Assembly: GCF_927312905.1 (NCBI RefSeq)
Contig: NZ_CAKMHQ010000053.1
Span: forward strand, 1 to 58,805
DNA: 58,805 nucleotides
Source: Candidatus Nitrotoga sp. 1052
GTDB lineage: Bacteria; Pseudomonadota; Gammaproteobacteria; Burkholderiales; Gallionellaceae
Direction: 5' to 3'
Part shown: positions 47,701-58,126 of the stretch, piece after piece
How the letters are laid out: every line of letters begins with the position of its first letter
How positions within the stretch are numbered: the stretch's first letter is position 1
Translations under genes and position numbers: made by a program
The notes under the pieces: model-generated
What the model was told of the DNA's origin: nothing
Seen by the model: the letters and a program-made list of their open reading frames with translations, nothing else
Database searches by the model: none

Positions 47701-48070
47701 GATGACTGACAAGGCGGCGTTGCAATTGCAGTTCGACATCTCGTCCGGCGACATGGAATCACTTTGGCAACAGGCACAACACCTGTTGACACTGCCGGCA
47801 TTACAACGTTTCTTCGATCCGCAGCATTATTGTGGGGCTTGCAATGAAATGTCTTATGTCAATGCGCGCGGCGAACTGCGCCGTATCGACCGACTGGTGG
47901 AGTTTGACGACGAAGTATGGGTACTCGATTACAAGACCGGCGCAACGTCAGATTCTATGTTGCATAGTGTGCAGATGCAGGAATATCGTGTCGCAATGCA
48001 GGCCGTTTATGCTGGAAAAATAGTTCGCTGCGCATTGCTGTTTTCGGATGGAACGTTATGCGAGATATAG
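44798..48070 (+). CDS. UvrD/RecB-type helicase-nuclease, AddA-like
   Basis: This encodes 1090 residues from the ATG of MNNFIALNPQHSVV, chosen for the GGGGAG 7 bases upstream. Walker A is ACAGSGKTWLL (17-27). TFTRKAAQEMQ, LLDEFQDTNPVQW, VGDPKQSIYRFRRAD, IYTVHEAKGLEAP and LLYVAMTRAKQAL are the SF1 helicase motifs. A C-terminal nuclease motif EVWVLDYKTG is intact. With the preceding gene it would form a heterodimer with two nuclease sites, serving in place of RecBCD. Confidence 0.93.
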   Translation: MNNFIALNPQHSVVVEACAGSGKTWLLVSRILRLLLAGVKPGEILAITFTRKAAQEMQARLHEWLHFLATQDDTAVRAFLMERELHDVNDNLLARARSLYRDCLMAQPAITINTFHGWFMQIIQRAPLNSGLLIGMQLLERTSVLQEEAWQMFADSLRAAPDEVTAQKMQWLFAEYGLHSTRTLLKNFVQKRAEWWAYTSGQEDAVGYAMEQLRIKLDVDPEEAPLAALLDKNFESNVQAFASLLQSGSAAQQKDARMLVDALRLQDARARFEALSDGLYTDKGDPRSKFKANKGQDAERYASLCCALFEVMQSVRDALTEREALRMNQAALHCGAALLQHYQDLKLRQQVMDFTDVEWQVCRLLSQSDCAEYMQYKLDSRYKHVLLDEFQDTNPVQWQILQAWFAASAAVESRPTVFVVGDPKQSIYRFRRADARLFGEVSAWLQQEFGAYPLNQNITRRNAPAVLKVVNSVFDSQPDGFVDFETHIAHHTNLPGFVNALPLALIENSAEIDALSRSGWLRNPLQEARIEQATGEREAEAQQFAAGIADIMARWSVHDADGTVRRAEYRDIMVLVRKRTHLRVYESALRTHRIPFLTSRRGGLLDTLEAEDIQALLTFLITPFADLELAQVLRSPIFACSDGDLMQLVQDEIGGSWWSRLQRCEQGGAASAELSRAHRLLNNWLDRADKLPVHDLLDRIYFEGDLLHRYEAALPVEMYETIRANLQAFMEIALNVDAGRYPSLPRFLAELRELRTADNNESPDEGKVGEVGNAVRIYTVHEAKGLEAPIVWLLDANDTHRKPDNYGVLLDWPPNAPQPVHFSLFTDKRRRGAKRAAYFDADENYMRREEMNLLYVAMTRAKQALLVSGNGELKETSWYGRISAAVEEGDNPLLIAVDNLAYVLPEVDTEIDAALLRPLPTGQRAMRSTAAQRQGILLHTLLQHLSASSPALPGTSVLLTADGIKKREMTDKAALQLQFDISSGDMESLWQQAQHLLTLPALQRFFDPQHYCGACNEMSYVNARGELRRIDRLVEFDDEVWVLDYKTGATSDSMLHSVQMQEYRVAMQAVYAGKIVRCALLFSDGTLCEI

Positions 48071-48078
48071 AGTTACAC

Positions 48079-48774
48079 TCATGCAACTGTTCCAAACAGT
48101 GCGCCCACGCCGGCGGTCAATCCCATGGCTAGAGCACCCCAAAATGTGACGCGTATTGCACCAACAGCCACTCGCGCTCCACCGGCGCGCGCAGCCACAC
48201 CACCCAGGAGTGCGAGGAATACAAGTGAAGTAACTGAGATGAGGGGAATCAGGCTTGCTTCGGGAGCTAGTACTGTGACTACAAGAGGCATGGCTGCTCC
48301 AACAGCAAAGCTGGCTGCTGAAGCAAAGGTAGCCTGAAGCGGACGTGCATTAAGCGCTTCAGATATCCCAAGTTCGTCGCGAGTGTGTGCACCAAGCGCA
48401 TCATGCGCCATGAGTTGATCGGCTACCTGCTTCGCAAGCGTAGGATTAAGGCCGCGACTGACATAGATCGCTACCAGTTCTTTGCGCTCGCCAGGATCAT
48501 CTGTCTCGAGTTCTTTTCGTTCACGTTCAATGTCAGCCTGTTCGGAATCTGCTTGTGAGTGGACGGATACATACTCGCCTGCAGCCATTGACATGGCTCC
48601 TGCGACAAGACCGGCAACTCCCGCGAGCAATATGTTGTCGTGGGTTGCATGTGCAGCTGCAACTCCCAGTACCAAGCTTGCTGTGGAAACGATACCGTCG
48701 TTCGCGCCTAATACTGCGGGGCGGAGCCAGCCGATTTGTCCAGTGAGGTGTCGTTCCATGTGGCGTGAGCGCAT
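48079..48774 (-). CDS. VIT1/CCC1 family iron/manganese transporter
   Basis: This encodes 231 residues. The N-terminal LRPAVLGANDGIVSTASLVLG is the family signature. There are about five transmembrane helices, and AGEYVSVHSQADSEQADIER carries the acidic metal-binding helix. The cytoplasmic loop ERKELVAIYVSRGLNPTLA is also conserved. Relatives move Fe2+ or Mn2+ out of the cytosol or into vacuoles. It converges with addA, with about 8 bp between. Confidence 0.9.
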   Translation of the reverse strand: MRSRHMERHLTGQIGWLRPAVLGANDGIVSTASLVLGVAAAHATHDNILLAGVAGLVAGAMSMAAGEYVSVHSQADSEQADIERERKELETDDPGERKELVAIYVSRGLNPTLAKQVADQLMAHDALGAHTRDELGISEALNARPLQATFASAASFAVGAAMPLVVTVLAPEASLIPLISVTSLVFLALLGGVAARAGGARVAVGAIRVTFWGALAMGLTAGVGALFGTVA

Positions 48775-49189
48775 TTTTAATGTTTCCGTGATAGTGATGC
48801 ATGCTAAATCAAAAAATTTATAACGATAGCACTAGCCCATGGAAAATTTAAGCATTTTAATTTAGGGTTGTCAGGCAAAATAAGCAGGCGAGCTAAGAAG
48901 TGGCAACTGATGAAATATATATGGCAACGCCTAATCTGTGCACTATGTTCATACATGGGGTGTCCAATTGTCAATTAACTGCCAACTAAGCAATTGGGTG
49001 ACCATTTTGATCCCGTAAAATTATCAACCGCTTGCCCAACCGCTTCTGCCAGCGTAAAGTCCTATACAAGGTTTATGAAAATTTACATAGAATCCATATT
49101 AAGTTTAGGTGGTAAGGTTGTAGCAAAAACCGTTTAGTTTATAGTATGTTCCCAATTATTCTAGCTGTATGTCTGGAGGGGAATGCGCC
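48775..49189. other. Gene-free interval upstream of the haem kinase operon
   Basis: No gene is supported. AT-rich stretches near 49075-49145 may hold promoter elements; no clear consensus pair was found. Confidence 0.3.
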
Positions 49190-50686
49190 ATGCGATCAGC
49201 AAACTTATCATTCATTTCATCCGACTTTCGTCAACAATTGAAAAGGCTGTGGGCAGCGTTCCTGCTTCCGCTCTATAAGCACACCATTCTGGTGTTAAGC
49301 ATTATCTTTTGTAGCGGTACGCTGCTTGCTTTGTGGTACTTATCCCACGCCACGACCACGCTGGTGCAATCCGCCGCACTACAGGGCATTACTCTGCATG
49401 CAGCGTCTCTAATGGAACTGCGTAACTTATACACTTCTGAAGTTGTGGATCGTGTGAGCGGCCACAACATTGAAGTAACACACGACTACCTACTCAAGCC
49501 GGGGGCTATCCCGTTACCCGCTACCTTCAGTATGGAACTCGGCAGAAGAATTAGCTTGCGCGGTTCCGGCATGGTGGTGCGTTTATACAGCAATTACCCC
49601 TTTCCCTGGCGCAAGGATGGCGGTGCGCATGATGATTTTGAGCAGCAGGCTTTGGCAGCGTTGCAGGCGCATCCGCAACAGCCCTACTACCGTTTTGAAG
49701 ACTTCCAGGGACGCGCATCGTTACGCTACGCCACGGCGGATGTAATGCGCGCGGAATGCATAAGCTGCCACAATGCACGCCCGGACAGCCCTAAGCATGA
49801 CTGGAAAGTAGGTGATGTGCGCGGTGTGCTAGAGATTGTTCGACCATTGGACAGTGTAGTAGCGCAAAGTCGAGCCGATCTGCGCGACATTTTCATTCTC
49901 TTTGGCATGCTGCTGGCGCTGGGGTTGGGGGCGCTTGCATTGGTAGTTACGCGCTTACGGCGTGTGTCAGTTGATTTGGAAGATCAAGTAGTGCTGCGCA
50001 CCACCCAGCTGGCTGCGGCCAATCAAGAACTGGAGGCATTCAGCTATTCAGTGTCGCATGATCTGCGCGCACCGCTACGCAGCATAGACGGCTTCAGCCG
50101 AGCCTTGCTCGACGACTATAGTGCGCAGCTGGATGAAGTGGGCAAAGATTATCTGCAACGGGTACGCGCTGCTACCCAGCGCATGGGGCAGTTGATTGAC
50201 GATATGCTTAAGCTATCGCGCGTCACACGCAGCGAAATGAATTTTGAGACGGTGAACTTGAGTATGCTGGCACAGACGGTGGCCGACGAATTGCAACAGG
50301 CACAGCCCGAACGTCGCGTGGAATTTGTCTGTATGCCAGGAATGACAGTGCGGGGCGATGCCCACTTACTGAAAGTAGCGCTGGAGAATCTATTGGGCAA
50401 TGCATGGAAATTTACTTCTAAACGCGAACAAGCACGTATAGAACTCGGTGTCACGCACCAAGTCGGAGCATCTGTGTACTTCGTTCGTGACAATGGAGCA
50501 GGATTTGACATGGCATACGTCGGCAAACTTTTTGCTGCGTTTCAGCGGCTGCACGCCATGACCGAATTTCCTGGCACCGGGATTGGATTGGCTACAGTGC
50601 AGCGCATCATTCACCGCCACGGTGGTCGAGTGTGGGCGGAAGGGGAGCCAGACAAGGGCGCGACATTTTATTTTACTTTGCCATAG
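49190..50686 (+). CDS. DUF3365-type sensor histidine kinase with CxxCH haem site
   Basis: This encodes 498 residues from the ATG at 49190, with GGAGGGG 9 bases upstream; an ATG 21 bases earlier has none. Transmembrane helices lie at about 32-52 and 233-254. The periplasmic DUF3365 (Tll0287-like) sensor carries CISCH at 190-194, a c-type haem attachment motif. HisKA has His290 in [11 protein letters not shown], and HATPase has [11 protein letters not shown] and a G2 box GTGIGLATV. It probably senses redox or a gas ligand through haem. The next two genes are a response regulator and a cyclic-di-GMP protein. Confidence 0.92.
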   Translation: MRSANLSFISSDFRQQLKRLWAAFLLPLYKHTILVLSIIFCSGTLLALWYLSHATTTLVQSAALQGITLHAASLMELRNLYTSEVVDRVSGHNIEVTHDYLLKPGAIPLPATFSMELGRRISLRGSGMVVRLYSNYPFPWRKDGGAHDDFEQQALAALQAHPQQPYYRFEDFQGRASLRYATADVMRAECISCHNARPDSPKHDWKVGDVRGVLEIVRPLDSVVAQSRADLRDIFILFGMLLALGLGALALVVTRLRRVSVDLEDQVVLRTTQLAAANQELEAFSYSVSHDLRAPLRSIDGFSRALLDDYSAQLDEVGKDYLQRVRAATQRMGQLIDDMLKLSRVTRSEMNFETVNLSMLAQTVADELQQAQPERRVEFVCMPGMTVRGDAHLLKVALENLLGNAWKFTSKREQARIELGVTHQVGASVYFVRDNGAGFDMAYVGKLFAAFQRLHAMTEFPGTGIGLATVQRIIHRHGGRVWAEGEPDKGATFYFTLP

Positions 50687-50717
50687 AATTTTAGTGTTCG
50701 ATAAATAAGGAATCCGC

Positions 50718-51170
50718 ATGGGTAATAAATTTATTTTGCTGGTCGAGGATAATCCTGATGACGAAGCGCTTACCCTACGTGCGCTCAAGCAAAACCGTAT
50801 CGAAAACGGAGTGGTAGTGGCGCGCGATGGGGCGGAAGCACTTGATTATCTGTTTGGCAAAGGAAAATATGCGGGGCGTGACCTGAATGCGATGCCAGCG
50901 CTAATCTTGCTCGATTTGAAATTGCCTAAAGTGGATGGCCTCGAAGTATTGAAGCAGCTGCGTGCGAACCCTCTAACCGCACTGTTGCCGGTGGCGATTC
51001 TCACCTCCTCGCGCGAAGAGCATGATCTGATAGCGGGCTACAAACTGGGTCTCAATAGCTATATCCTTAAGCCAGTGGACTTCGATCAATTCACAGAGGC
51101 GGTGCGCAACCTCGGGATATATTGGTTGGCAATCAACGAAACTCCTCCAGGAGGTAGGCGCGCGAAATGA
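50718..51170 (+). CDS. Single-domain response regulator, Rcp1-like
   Basis: This encodes 150 residues, consisting only of a receiver domain. The acidic pair is in VEDNPDD, the phospho-accepting Asp66 is in ILLDLKLPKVDG, and LTSS and the KPVDF lysine are present. The long beta3-alpha3 loop and the NPDDE start are like Rcp1, the response regulator of cyanobacterial phytochromes. It would pass phosphate or signal by protein contact. It lies 31 bp after the haem kinase and overlaps the next gene by ATGA. Confidence 0.93.
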   Translation: MGNKFILLVEDNPDDEALTLRALKQNRIENGVVVARDGAEALDYLFGKGKYAGRDLNAMPALILLDLKLPKVDGLEVLKQLRANPLTALLPVAILTSSREEHDLIAGYKLGLNSYILKPVDFDQFTEAVRNLGIYWLAINETPPGGRRAK

Positions 51171-53614
51171 ACAAGCCGATATTGCGTACGCTGATCATTG
51201 AGGATTCGGAAGATGATGCACTACTATTGACGCTCCATTTACAACAAACATATGAACTCATTCATATACGGGTAGACAGCGCGGACGGTTTGAGTCAGGC
51301 CCTGCAACAGGGTGAGTGGGACTTGGTGCTTTCCGACCACGCTATGCCTGGCTTTGACTCATTCGCTGCGTTACAAATTGTGCAGCAAAGTGGACGTGAT
51401 CTGCCATTTATTATTGTTTCCGGTGCCATTGGTGAAGACTTGGCTGTGGCGGCGATCAAGGCTGGGGCGCATGACTACCTGCTGAAGAGCAATTTGAAGC
51501 GTCTGATTCCCGCCATTGAGCGCGAGTTGCAGGCAGCACAGGCGCGGCGCACCCATTTTCAGTCCGAGCAGCGCTTCCGCGCGACGTTCGAACAAGCCGC
51601 GGTTGGCATTGCACATGTCGGGCTGGATGGGCGCTGGCTGCGCGTCAACCACAAGCTGTGCGTCATCACTGGTTATACTGAGGAAGAACTCCTGACACGC
51701 AATCGTCCGAGCATCACTTACCCTGACGATATGCCCGACGAACTAAACAGTATGCAGCAGTTACTGGCCGGCGAGGTTCCTAGCTCTACCAAGGAAATAC
51801 GCTATGTGCGCAAGGACAGTTCATTGGTGTGGGTCAATCTTACGTGGTCGCTTACTCGCACTTCCACCGGTGAGCCGGATTATTTTATTGAGGTGATTGA
51901 GGATATTACCGAACGAAAAGAGGCCACGGAACGGCTCCGACTGTTCGCGCGTATATTCGATACTATCAATGAAGGCGTAGTAGTGACGGATGCAGATAAG
52001 AATAATATTATGTTCGTCAATCCGGCTTTTACCGCTATTACCGGTTACAGCGCTACTGAAGCGATTGGCAAGAACCCGCGTATTCTTCATTCCGGCTTGA
52101 TGGACAAGGCGTTTTACGACAGGATGTGGCAGAGTATCAAAAAAACTGGCCGCTGGCAGGGCGAAATAACAGACCGCCGCAAGAACGGGGAGAGTTACGT
52201 CGAGTGGTTGAGCATCAGCACGATGAAGGACGAACGGGGCGAATCTAGTCACTATATTGCCGTGGTTTCCGACATTAGCGAGCGCAAAGCGGCAGAAGAA
52301 CGCATGGTCTATATTGCGCAGCACGATTTTCTCACCAATCTCCCAAATCGCATGATGCTGCATGATCGCCTAACACAGGCGATTGCCCATGCTGGACGTG
52401 AACAGCGCAAGGTGGCCGTTATGTTCCTTGATCTGGATCGTTTCAAGGCTATCAACGACACATTGGGCCACCTTGTTGGTGATAAGCTGTTAAAGATTGT
52501 TGCCGACCGCATTAGCAGTGTTGCACGCACTAGTGACACGGTAAGTCGGCTAGGCGGCGACGAATTTGCCATCATGTTGCCGTATATAGAAAATACGGAT
52601 GATATTGCCACAATTGCCGTAAAGCTCCTGACGTCCATTGCCGGCCCTTGCGTAATCGATGGCAACGAAATTGAAGTGACAACCAGCATCGGAATCAGTG
52701 TGTTCCCGGAAGATGGGAACGACAGTGAATCTCTGATAGCACATGCTGACGCCGCGATGTATCAGGCTAAGGGGAACGGGCGAAATAATTACCAGTTTTT
52801 CACTCATGAGATGAACCGACGTACACTTGAACGGATATTGATCAAGAATAAGTTGAGTCACGCCATGGAACGGAACGAATTATTTCTGCTTTACCAGCCA
52901 CAAGTGGATTTGCAAAGCGGTCGCATCATCGGTGCGGAAGCGCTGGTTCGCTGGGATAATCCCCTGTATGGAAAAGTCTTGCCAGCGCAGTTCATCCCCA
53001 TCGCGGAAGAGAATGGTCTGATCCCTCCAATTGGTGAATGGGTGTTGCGCGAGGCCTGCCGTCAGAACCAGGAATGGCGCAAGCTGGGGTTGATGAAAAT
53101 TACCATGGCGGTAAACCTTTCGGTAGTGCAGTTCCGCCAGAAAAATCTCGGCGAAATAATTAAGGCTATTCTGCATGAAAGCGGCCTGGCTCCATCCGGC
53201 CTGGAGCTTGAAATTACCGAGGGTGTCGTCATGCAAGATGCGGAAGCCGCAATTTTATTGCTGGAGGAGATGAAGGAGATGGGGCTCAAGCTGTCGGTGG
53301 ATGACTTCGGCACGGGCTATTCCAGTTTAAGCTACCTCAAGCGATTTCCAATTGATAAGTTTAAGATTGATCAATCGTTTGTGCACGATTTGACGACAGA
53401 CACGGACGATGCAGTGATTGTAAGCACCATTATTTCAATGGCTCATAGTCTCAAGCTGAAAGTTATCGCCGAAGGGGTGGAAACCGCCGAACAATTGGCT
53501 TTCCTGAAACAGCAGGGATGTGACGAGATACAGGGTTATTACTTCAGTCAACCGATAAGCGCTGAGCAATTCACCAAGCTTCTCTCTTCAGGTAGTGGGT
53601 TATTTGAGCTATAG
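51167..53614 (+). CDS. REC-PAS-PAS-GGDEF-EAL signalling protein
   Basis: This encodes 815 residues. REC covers about 5-125 with phospho-accepting Asp57 in VLSDHAMPGF. PAS domains lie at about 135-255 and 258-380. GGDEF spans about 385-545 with the intact catalytic sequence SRLGGDEFAIM. EAL spans about 555-810 with GAEALVRW, VDDFGTGYSSL and IKIDQ-like KIDQSF. Both diguanylate cyclase and phosphodiesterase motifs look functional, so the net effect on cyclic-di-GMP is not predictable. It is coupled (ATGA) to the response regulator and is likely an output of the haem kinase. Confidence 0.94.
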   Translation: MNKPILRTLIIEDSEDDALLLTLHLQQTYELIHIRVDSADGLSQALQQGEWDLVLSDHAMPGFDSFAALQIVQQSGRDLPFIIVSGAIGEDLAVAAIKAGAHDYLLKSNLKRLIPAIERELQAAQARRTHFQSEQRFRATFEQAAVGIAHVGLDGRWLRVNHKLCVITGYTEEELLTRNRPSITYPDDMPDELNSMQQLLAGEVPSSTKEIRYVRKDSSLVWVNLTWSLTRTSTGEPDYFIEVIEDITERKEATERLRLFARIFDTINEGVVVTDADKNNIMFVNPAFTAITGYSATEAIGKNPRILHSGLMDKAFYDRMWQSIKKTGRWQGEITDRRKNGESYVEWLSISTMKDERGESSHYIAVVSDISERKAAEERMVYIAQHDFLTNLPNRMMLHDRLTQAIAHAGREQRKVAVMFLDLDRFKAINDTLGHLVGDKLLKIVADRISSVARTSDTVSRLGGDEFAIMLPYIENTDDIATIAVKLLTSIAGPCVIDGNEIEVTTSIGISVFPEDGNDSESLIAHADAAMYQAKGNGRNNYQFFTHEMNRRTLERILIKNKLSHAMERNELFLLYQPQVDLQSGRIIGAEALVRWDNPLYGKVLPAQFIPIAEENGLIPPIGEWVLREACRQNQEWRKLGLMKITMAVNLSVVQFRQKNLGEIIKAILHESGLAPSGLELEITEGVVMQDAEAAILLLEEMKEMGLKLSVDDFGTGYSSLSYLKRFPIDKFKIDQSFVHDLTTDTDDAVIVSTIISMAHSLKLKVIAEGVETAEQLAFLKQQGCDEIQGYYFSQPISAEQFTKLLSSGSGLFEL

Positions 53615-53805
53615 AAGTTGTATTTTCTAAGAGCAACCTTGCCAAACGGATGGGGTCCCCCAATTTTTGGTTAAAACGATTCCTCGAAAGATTATATGGT
53701 AACTAATTGTTTTATAAAAAATTTTATGTCGGAAGCTTGATCTGGTGTCACAGTATTCTGATTCTATTTTGGGCCGTATTTATGCCGCATGGGCGAATTG
53801 ATGCT

Positions 53806-54915
53806 TCACTTAAGCGGAAACAGGTCAGCCTGAAGATCATTTTCTTCCGGCTTCCCGACTATTCCCGCTGAGTCATAGACCACCAACAGCGCTGTGGATT
53901 TATTATCGTTGGAATAAATCGTAAACCCTTCCGGACGCTTGTTTACGTTTTCCGTTCCAGTCTTGTAGGGAAGCTCTACTACCCCAGGCAACTTAGCGCG
54001 CGTCAGTAATGTCTCCCCTGTGGCGTCCAAAGCACCAGCCCAGCGAAAAATGGCAGCGGGGCCGTTGAGGCTCATGGTAGTACCAGCAAGGACAAGCAAA
54101 TCAGAGCCATGGAAGCAAAGGTCACGCACTCCTAATCCCCGCAGATCAAGAAAATGTTTACGATATAGCCGATCATCATCGTCGATTGCAGCGAGTCCAA
54201 TAATGCCAGGCGCAATATTCTTGACCAATATCTCGATTACTATCGCCCAACCGCCCAGTACAGGTCCGCGCAGACCGAGGAATACCCGGTTGTCGTGGAC
54301 TGCGAGCCCTTCGATATCGAAGCCATTGTCCTTGCTGGGGATCGAAAGAAAAGGCCCGATGTGTTCATCTAACCGTAGTGCGTTCGTGAGAAGGTTCCCT
54401 CCATCATCACCCATTAGCCGTGCGGCCGTGCGACTAGTCTTCTTCGCTCCTTCGACATGTTTACGCGGCGTCCATTCTCCTGCTGTATCTGGTGCCAAGG
54501 GAATGCGCGCCAACAGATAACGGTTGTCGGTAGTGCGCAACTCGCCAAGGCGGCGAATCTGCTTTGCCACTTTTTCTTTGCTATCGGCCTTCCGCCGCCT
54601 GACACTATGCGATCCGACGACCCAGATATAGCCGCTGTCATAGCTTAACCCCTCAATATCAATTTCTTCTTTCTCGTTACCCGGGAGCGTCAGGAAGTTG
54701 GTGAGGCGAAAAGTTTGGTGTTGTGCGTAAATTCCGGACTCTGTCCGGGAGAAACGCTCGATGCTGTTCGATTCATCGGACGCGACCCAAAGGTAACCCT
54801 CGGCCTGGACCACTGCCGAGATCTGACCGTGAAGCCTGTCTTCGCCGTTAGCATTGTCGGCACGCGGATCGAAGCGCAGTAGAAGGGATTGTGAAACATC
54901 AGTTATTAAAGTCAT
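53806..54915 (-). CDS. DUF3616 domain-containing protein
   Basis: This encodes 369 residues. Family segments include GYLWVASDESNSIERFSR, DIEGLSYDSGYIWVVGSHS and DNRVFLGLRGPVLGGWAIV, which suggest a beta-propeller fold with repeated blades. No signal peptide is visible. DUF3616 proteins have no assigned function. It stands alone, converging with the EAL-domain gene. Confidence 0.82.
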   Translation of the reverse strand: MTLITDVSQSLLLRFDPRADNANGEDRLHGQISAVVQAEGYLWVASDESNSIERFSRTESGIYAQHQTFRLTNFLTLPGNEKEEIDIEGLSYDSGYIWVVGSHSVRRRKADSKEKVAKQIRRLGELRTTDNRYLLARIPLAPDTAGEWTPRKHVEGAKKTSRTAARLMGDDGGNLLTNALRLDEHIGPFLSIPSKDNGFDIEGLAVHDNRVFLGLRGPVLGGWAIVIEILVKNIAPGIIGLAAIDDDDRLYRKHFLDLRGLGVRDLCFHGSDLLVLAGTTMSLNGPAAIFRWAGALDATGETLLTRAKLPGVVELPYKTGTENVNKRPEGFTIYSNDNKSTALLVVYDSAGIVGKPEENDLQADLFPLK

Positions 54916-55289
54916 GTGGCCTCATTACATAAATCATCCGATAAAGCTGCAGAATATTTCATGCAAACAAACACGATAATATCTTCCCCGCCAAAATTGC
55001 TTAATCAGATGTGCTCTAATCCCACTACAATCTTTGCGGACTAAGCAATGAAACCACTTATGTTTTTAAGATTTAACAATATATTTTGTTCCATGGCAAA
55101 CGCCATCTAAGATGACTCGTTTGATACTGTTATTAGATAGCCCCATCATTATTCCTCTAAAAATTGCTTCGCCGCTTACACCAGCTGCTTGCTATAAGAA
55201 ATGGGAGGTGCAGCCTGGTAGTGTCGGATGGTATTATTCGCACCTTATGAAACATAAGAATAATTGCTTTTTTTAAGATTGGCTAACAG
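54916..55289. other. Gene-free interval between DUF3616 and alaS
   Basis: No gene is supported; it holds the divergent promoter regions of the two neighbours. No clear alaS leader structure was recognised. Confidence 0.3.
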
Positions 55290-57983
55290 ATGAACAGCAG
55301 CAAAATCCGTCAGAAATTTTTGGATTACTTTGCCTCCAAAGAGCACACTATCGTGCCTTCCAGTCCATTGGTGCCGGGCAATGACCCTACGTTGTTGTTC
55401 ACCAACTCCGGCATGGTGCAGTTCAAAGACTGTTTCCTCGGCCATGACAAGCGTCCGTATGTACGCGCTACGTCTTCGCAGCGCTGTGTGCGTGCGGGTG
55501 GTAAGCACAACGATCTGGAGAACGTGGGTTATACCGCGCGGCATCATACATTCTTCGAGATGTTGGGTAATTTCAGCTTTGGGGACTATTTTAAACACAG
55601 TGCCATTAAATATGCATGGGAATTGCTCACTGAGGTTTATAAGCTGCCAGCTGACAAGCTGTGGGTTACAGTTTACGCCGAGGATGATGAGGCTTATGAC
55701 ATCTGGTTTAATGAAGTGGGCGTGCCCGTAGAGCGCATTGTGCGTATCGGTGACAATCATGGCACACGCTATGTCTCCGATAATTTCTGGCAGATGGCAG
55801 ACACTGGTCCATGCGGTCCATGTTCGGAAATTTTTTACGACCATGGGCCTGATGTTTGGGGCGGTCCTCCGGGCAGTGCGGAGGCCGATGGTGATCGCTA
55901 TATTGAAATCTGGAACTTGGTATTCATGCAATACAACCGCGATGAGAGCGGTGTGCTGCACCCGTTGCCCAAGCCATCGGTGGATACTGGCATGGGGTTG
56001 GAGCGCATCGCGGCAGTACTGCAACACGTGCATTCCAACTACGATATTGACTTGTTCCAAAATCTTATCTGCGGGGCGGCGCGCGAAACGAACACCAGCG
56101 ACCTTACCAACAACTCGCTCAAGGTGATCGCTGACCATATTCGCGCTTGTTCCTTCCTAATTGTGGATGGAGTGATTCCCGGCAATGAAGGGCGCGGCTA
56201 TGTGTTGCGTCGCATTATTCGCCGTGCCATCCGGCATGGTTATAAACTGGGCTGTCGTGCAGCATTTTTCCATAAGATAGTAGTTGATCTTATCAGGGAA
56301 ATGGGCGGGGCGTATCCCGAGTTGGTCGCGGCGCAAACGCGGGTAACTGATGTTCTACGTATCGAGGAAGAGCGCTTTTTTGAGACTATTGAGCATGGTA
56401 TGAAAATGCTTGAAGTAGCACTCGATAAAATCGTATCAAGTGGTCTTGGTTTTGATGCCGAATCGGGCAGTGGAAAGGATCGAGGTGAAGGCAAATTACT
56501 TCAACCAAAAATCCTTGTGGGACATATTGCTTTTACTTTGCATGACACCTTTGGTTTTCCGCTTGACCTGACACAGGATGTATGTCGTGAGCATGGTGTC
56601 ATAGTTGATGAAGTTGGCTTTAATGATGCCATGACACGCCAGCGCGAACAGGCGCGCGCGGCGGGAAAGTTCAAGATAGCGGCAGGGCTGGAATACGAGG
56701 GCGTGAAAACACAATTCCACGGGTACGAAAAACTAGTTACGCAGGGCAAGGTAGTGGCGTTGTACAAGGATGGCGTGGCTGTGCAAGAGCTTTCCGCTGC
56801 TGATACAGGTATTGTGGTGCTAGACAATACGCCGTTCTACGCGGAGTCTGGCGGGCAGGTGGGTGACGTAGGCGTGCTGCAGATATTATCCAATAATCCA
56901 ACGCTTTTTGTTGTAGAAGATACACAGAAAATTCAACCCGACGTGTTTGGTCACCACGGGCAGGTAAAGAGTGGTTTTATCAAGGTGGGCGACTTGGTCG
57001 AAGCAATTGTCGATGAAGCTGCGCGCGCGCGCACTATCCGTAACCACTCAGTCACGCACCTGATGCACCGGGCGTTACGTGATGTATTGGGTGCGCATGT
57101 GCAACAGAAGGGTTCGCTGGTTGATCAGACAAAAACACGCTTTGACTTTAGCCACAATGCACCGATGACCGATACGCAAATCCGCGAGGTGGAAAGTCGT
57201 GTGAACCATGCCATACAGGCGAATGCCGCGGTGAGCGCGCAGGTGATGACTTATGACGATGCACTCAAGTCCGGCGCCATGGCATTGTTCGGAGAAAAGT
57301 ATGGTGATGAAGTGCGCGTGTTAGGCATGGGCGAATTTTCCACTGAACTATGCGGCGGCACGCATGTACAACGCACCGGCGACATTGGCTTATTCAAAAT
57401 TGTGATGGAGAGCGGTGTGGCTGCTGGCATCCGCCGTGTTGAGGCGGTCACCGGGGAGGGCGCGCTGAACTGGGTGCAACAGCTAGATGCGAGAGTGCAT
57501 GAAGTCGCCACCACGCTTAAGGTGCAGCCACACGAACTAACCCAGCGTGTTGCGCAAATGCAGGATGCGATAAAGGCGCTGGAAAAAGAACTCACTACCT
57601 TGAAATCTAAATTGGCTTCTTCGCAAGGTGAAGACTTGGCAAGTCAGGCTATAGAAATTAATGGCGTCAAGATAGTAGCTGCACTTTTGGAAGGTGCGGA
57701 TATCAAGATATTACGAGAGACATTGGACAAGCTGAAAGACAAGCTTAAATCGGCAGCCATCGTATTGGCTGCCGTGGCTGATGGAAAAGTTACTCTTATC
57801 GCTGGTGTTACCGCTGATATTACCAACAAGGTAAAGGCGGGAGAATTGGTTAATGCGGTGGCGCAACAGGTCGGCGGAAAGGGTGGTGGCCGCGCGGATA
57901 TGGCTCAAGCAGGGGGTACGCAACCAGAATCTCTGGCCACTGCACTCGCATCTGTGTCAGCTTGGGTAAAGGGAAAGCTATAA
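55290..57983 (+). CDS. alaS: Alanyl-tRNA synthetase
   Basis: This encodes 897 residues, slightly longer than the usual ~875. It charges tRNA-Ala with alanine and edits mis-charged Ser/Gly. The class II catalytic domain has the early [14 protein letters not shown] and [20 protein letters not shown]. The editing domain has [11 protein letters not shown] and CGGTH (zinc ligands). The C-terminal [14 protein letters not shown] is the family C-Ala signature. An insert of about 20 polar residues ([20 protein letters not shown]) lies at about 391-410, before [12 protein letters not shown]. RecX/RecA are not adjacent in this window. Confidence 0.96.
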   Translation: MNSSKIRQKFLDYFASKEHTIVPSSPLVPGNDPTLLFTNSGMVQFKDCFLGHDKRPYVRATSSQRCVRAGGKHNDLENVGYTARHHTFFEMLGNFSFGDYFKHSAIKYAWELLTEVYKLPADKLWVTVYAEDDEAYDIWFNEVGVPVERIVRIGDNHGTRYVSDNFWQMADTGPCGPCSEIFYDHGPDVWGGPPGSAEADGDRYIEIWNLVFMQYNRDESGVLHPLPKPSVDTGMGLERIAAVLQHVHSNYDIDLFQNLICGAARETNTSDLTNNSLKVIADHIRACSFLIVDGVIPGNEGRGYVLRRIIRRAIRHGYKLGCRAAFFHKIVVDLIREMGGAYPELVAAQTRVTDVLRIEEERFFETIEHGMKMLEVALDKIVSSGLGFDAESGSGKDRGEGKLLQPKILVGHIAFTLHDTFGFPLDLTQDVCREHGVIVDEVGFNDAMTRQREQARAAGKFKIAAGLEYEGVKTQFHGYEKLVTQGKVVALYKDGVAVQELSAADTGIVVLDNTPFYAESGGQVGDVGVLQILSNNPTLFVVEDTQKIQPDVFGHHGQVKSGFIKVGDLVEAIVDEAARARTIRNHSVTHLMHRALRDVLGAHVQQKGSLVDQTKTRFDFSHNAPMTDTQIREVESRVNHAIQANAAVSAQVMTYDDALKSGAMALFGEKYGDEVRVLGMGEFSTELCGGTHVQRTGDIGLFKIVMESGVAAGIRRVEAVTGEGALNWVQQLDARVHEVATTLKVQPHELTQRVAQMQDAIKALEKELTTLKSKLASSQGEDLASQAIEINGVKIVAALLEGADIKILRETLDKLKDKLKSAAIVLAAVADGKVTLIAGVTADITNKVKAGELVNAVAQQVGGKGGGRADMAQAGGTQPESLATALASVSAWVKGKL

Positions 57984-58126
57984 GCAAGGTAAAATCCAAG
58001 CAGGGAGGGGGCAATTTTTGCGAGTTACCGCTATGCAATCTCCCTGCCAGAACTACTTCCTTTGTCTGACTGAAATATTGATCCCCCGAAACACATGGGC
58101 ATTTGTGCTTGGTAACATGTTTTTTA

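Noticed and set aside
41968-48070. RecBCD rather than AddAB
   Set aside because: Only two large subunits are present, both with a C-terminal PD-(D/E)XK nuclease motif, and no RecD-like gene is adjacent. The first subunit carries AddB-type cysteines.
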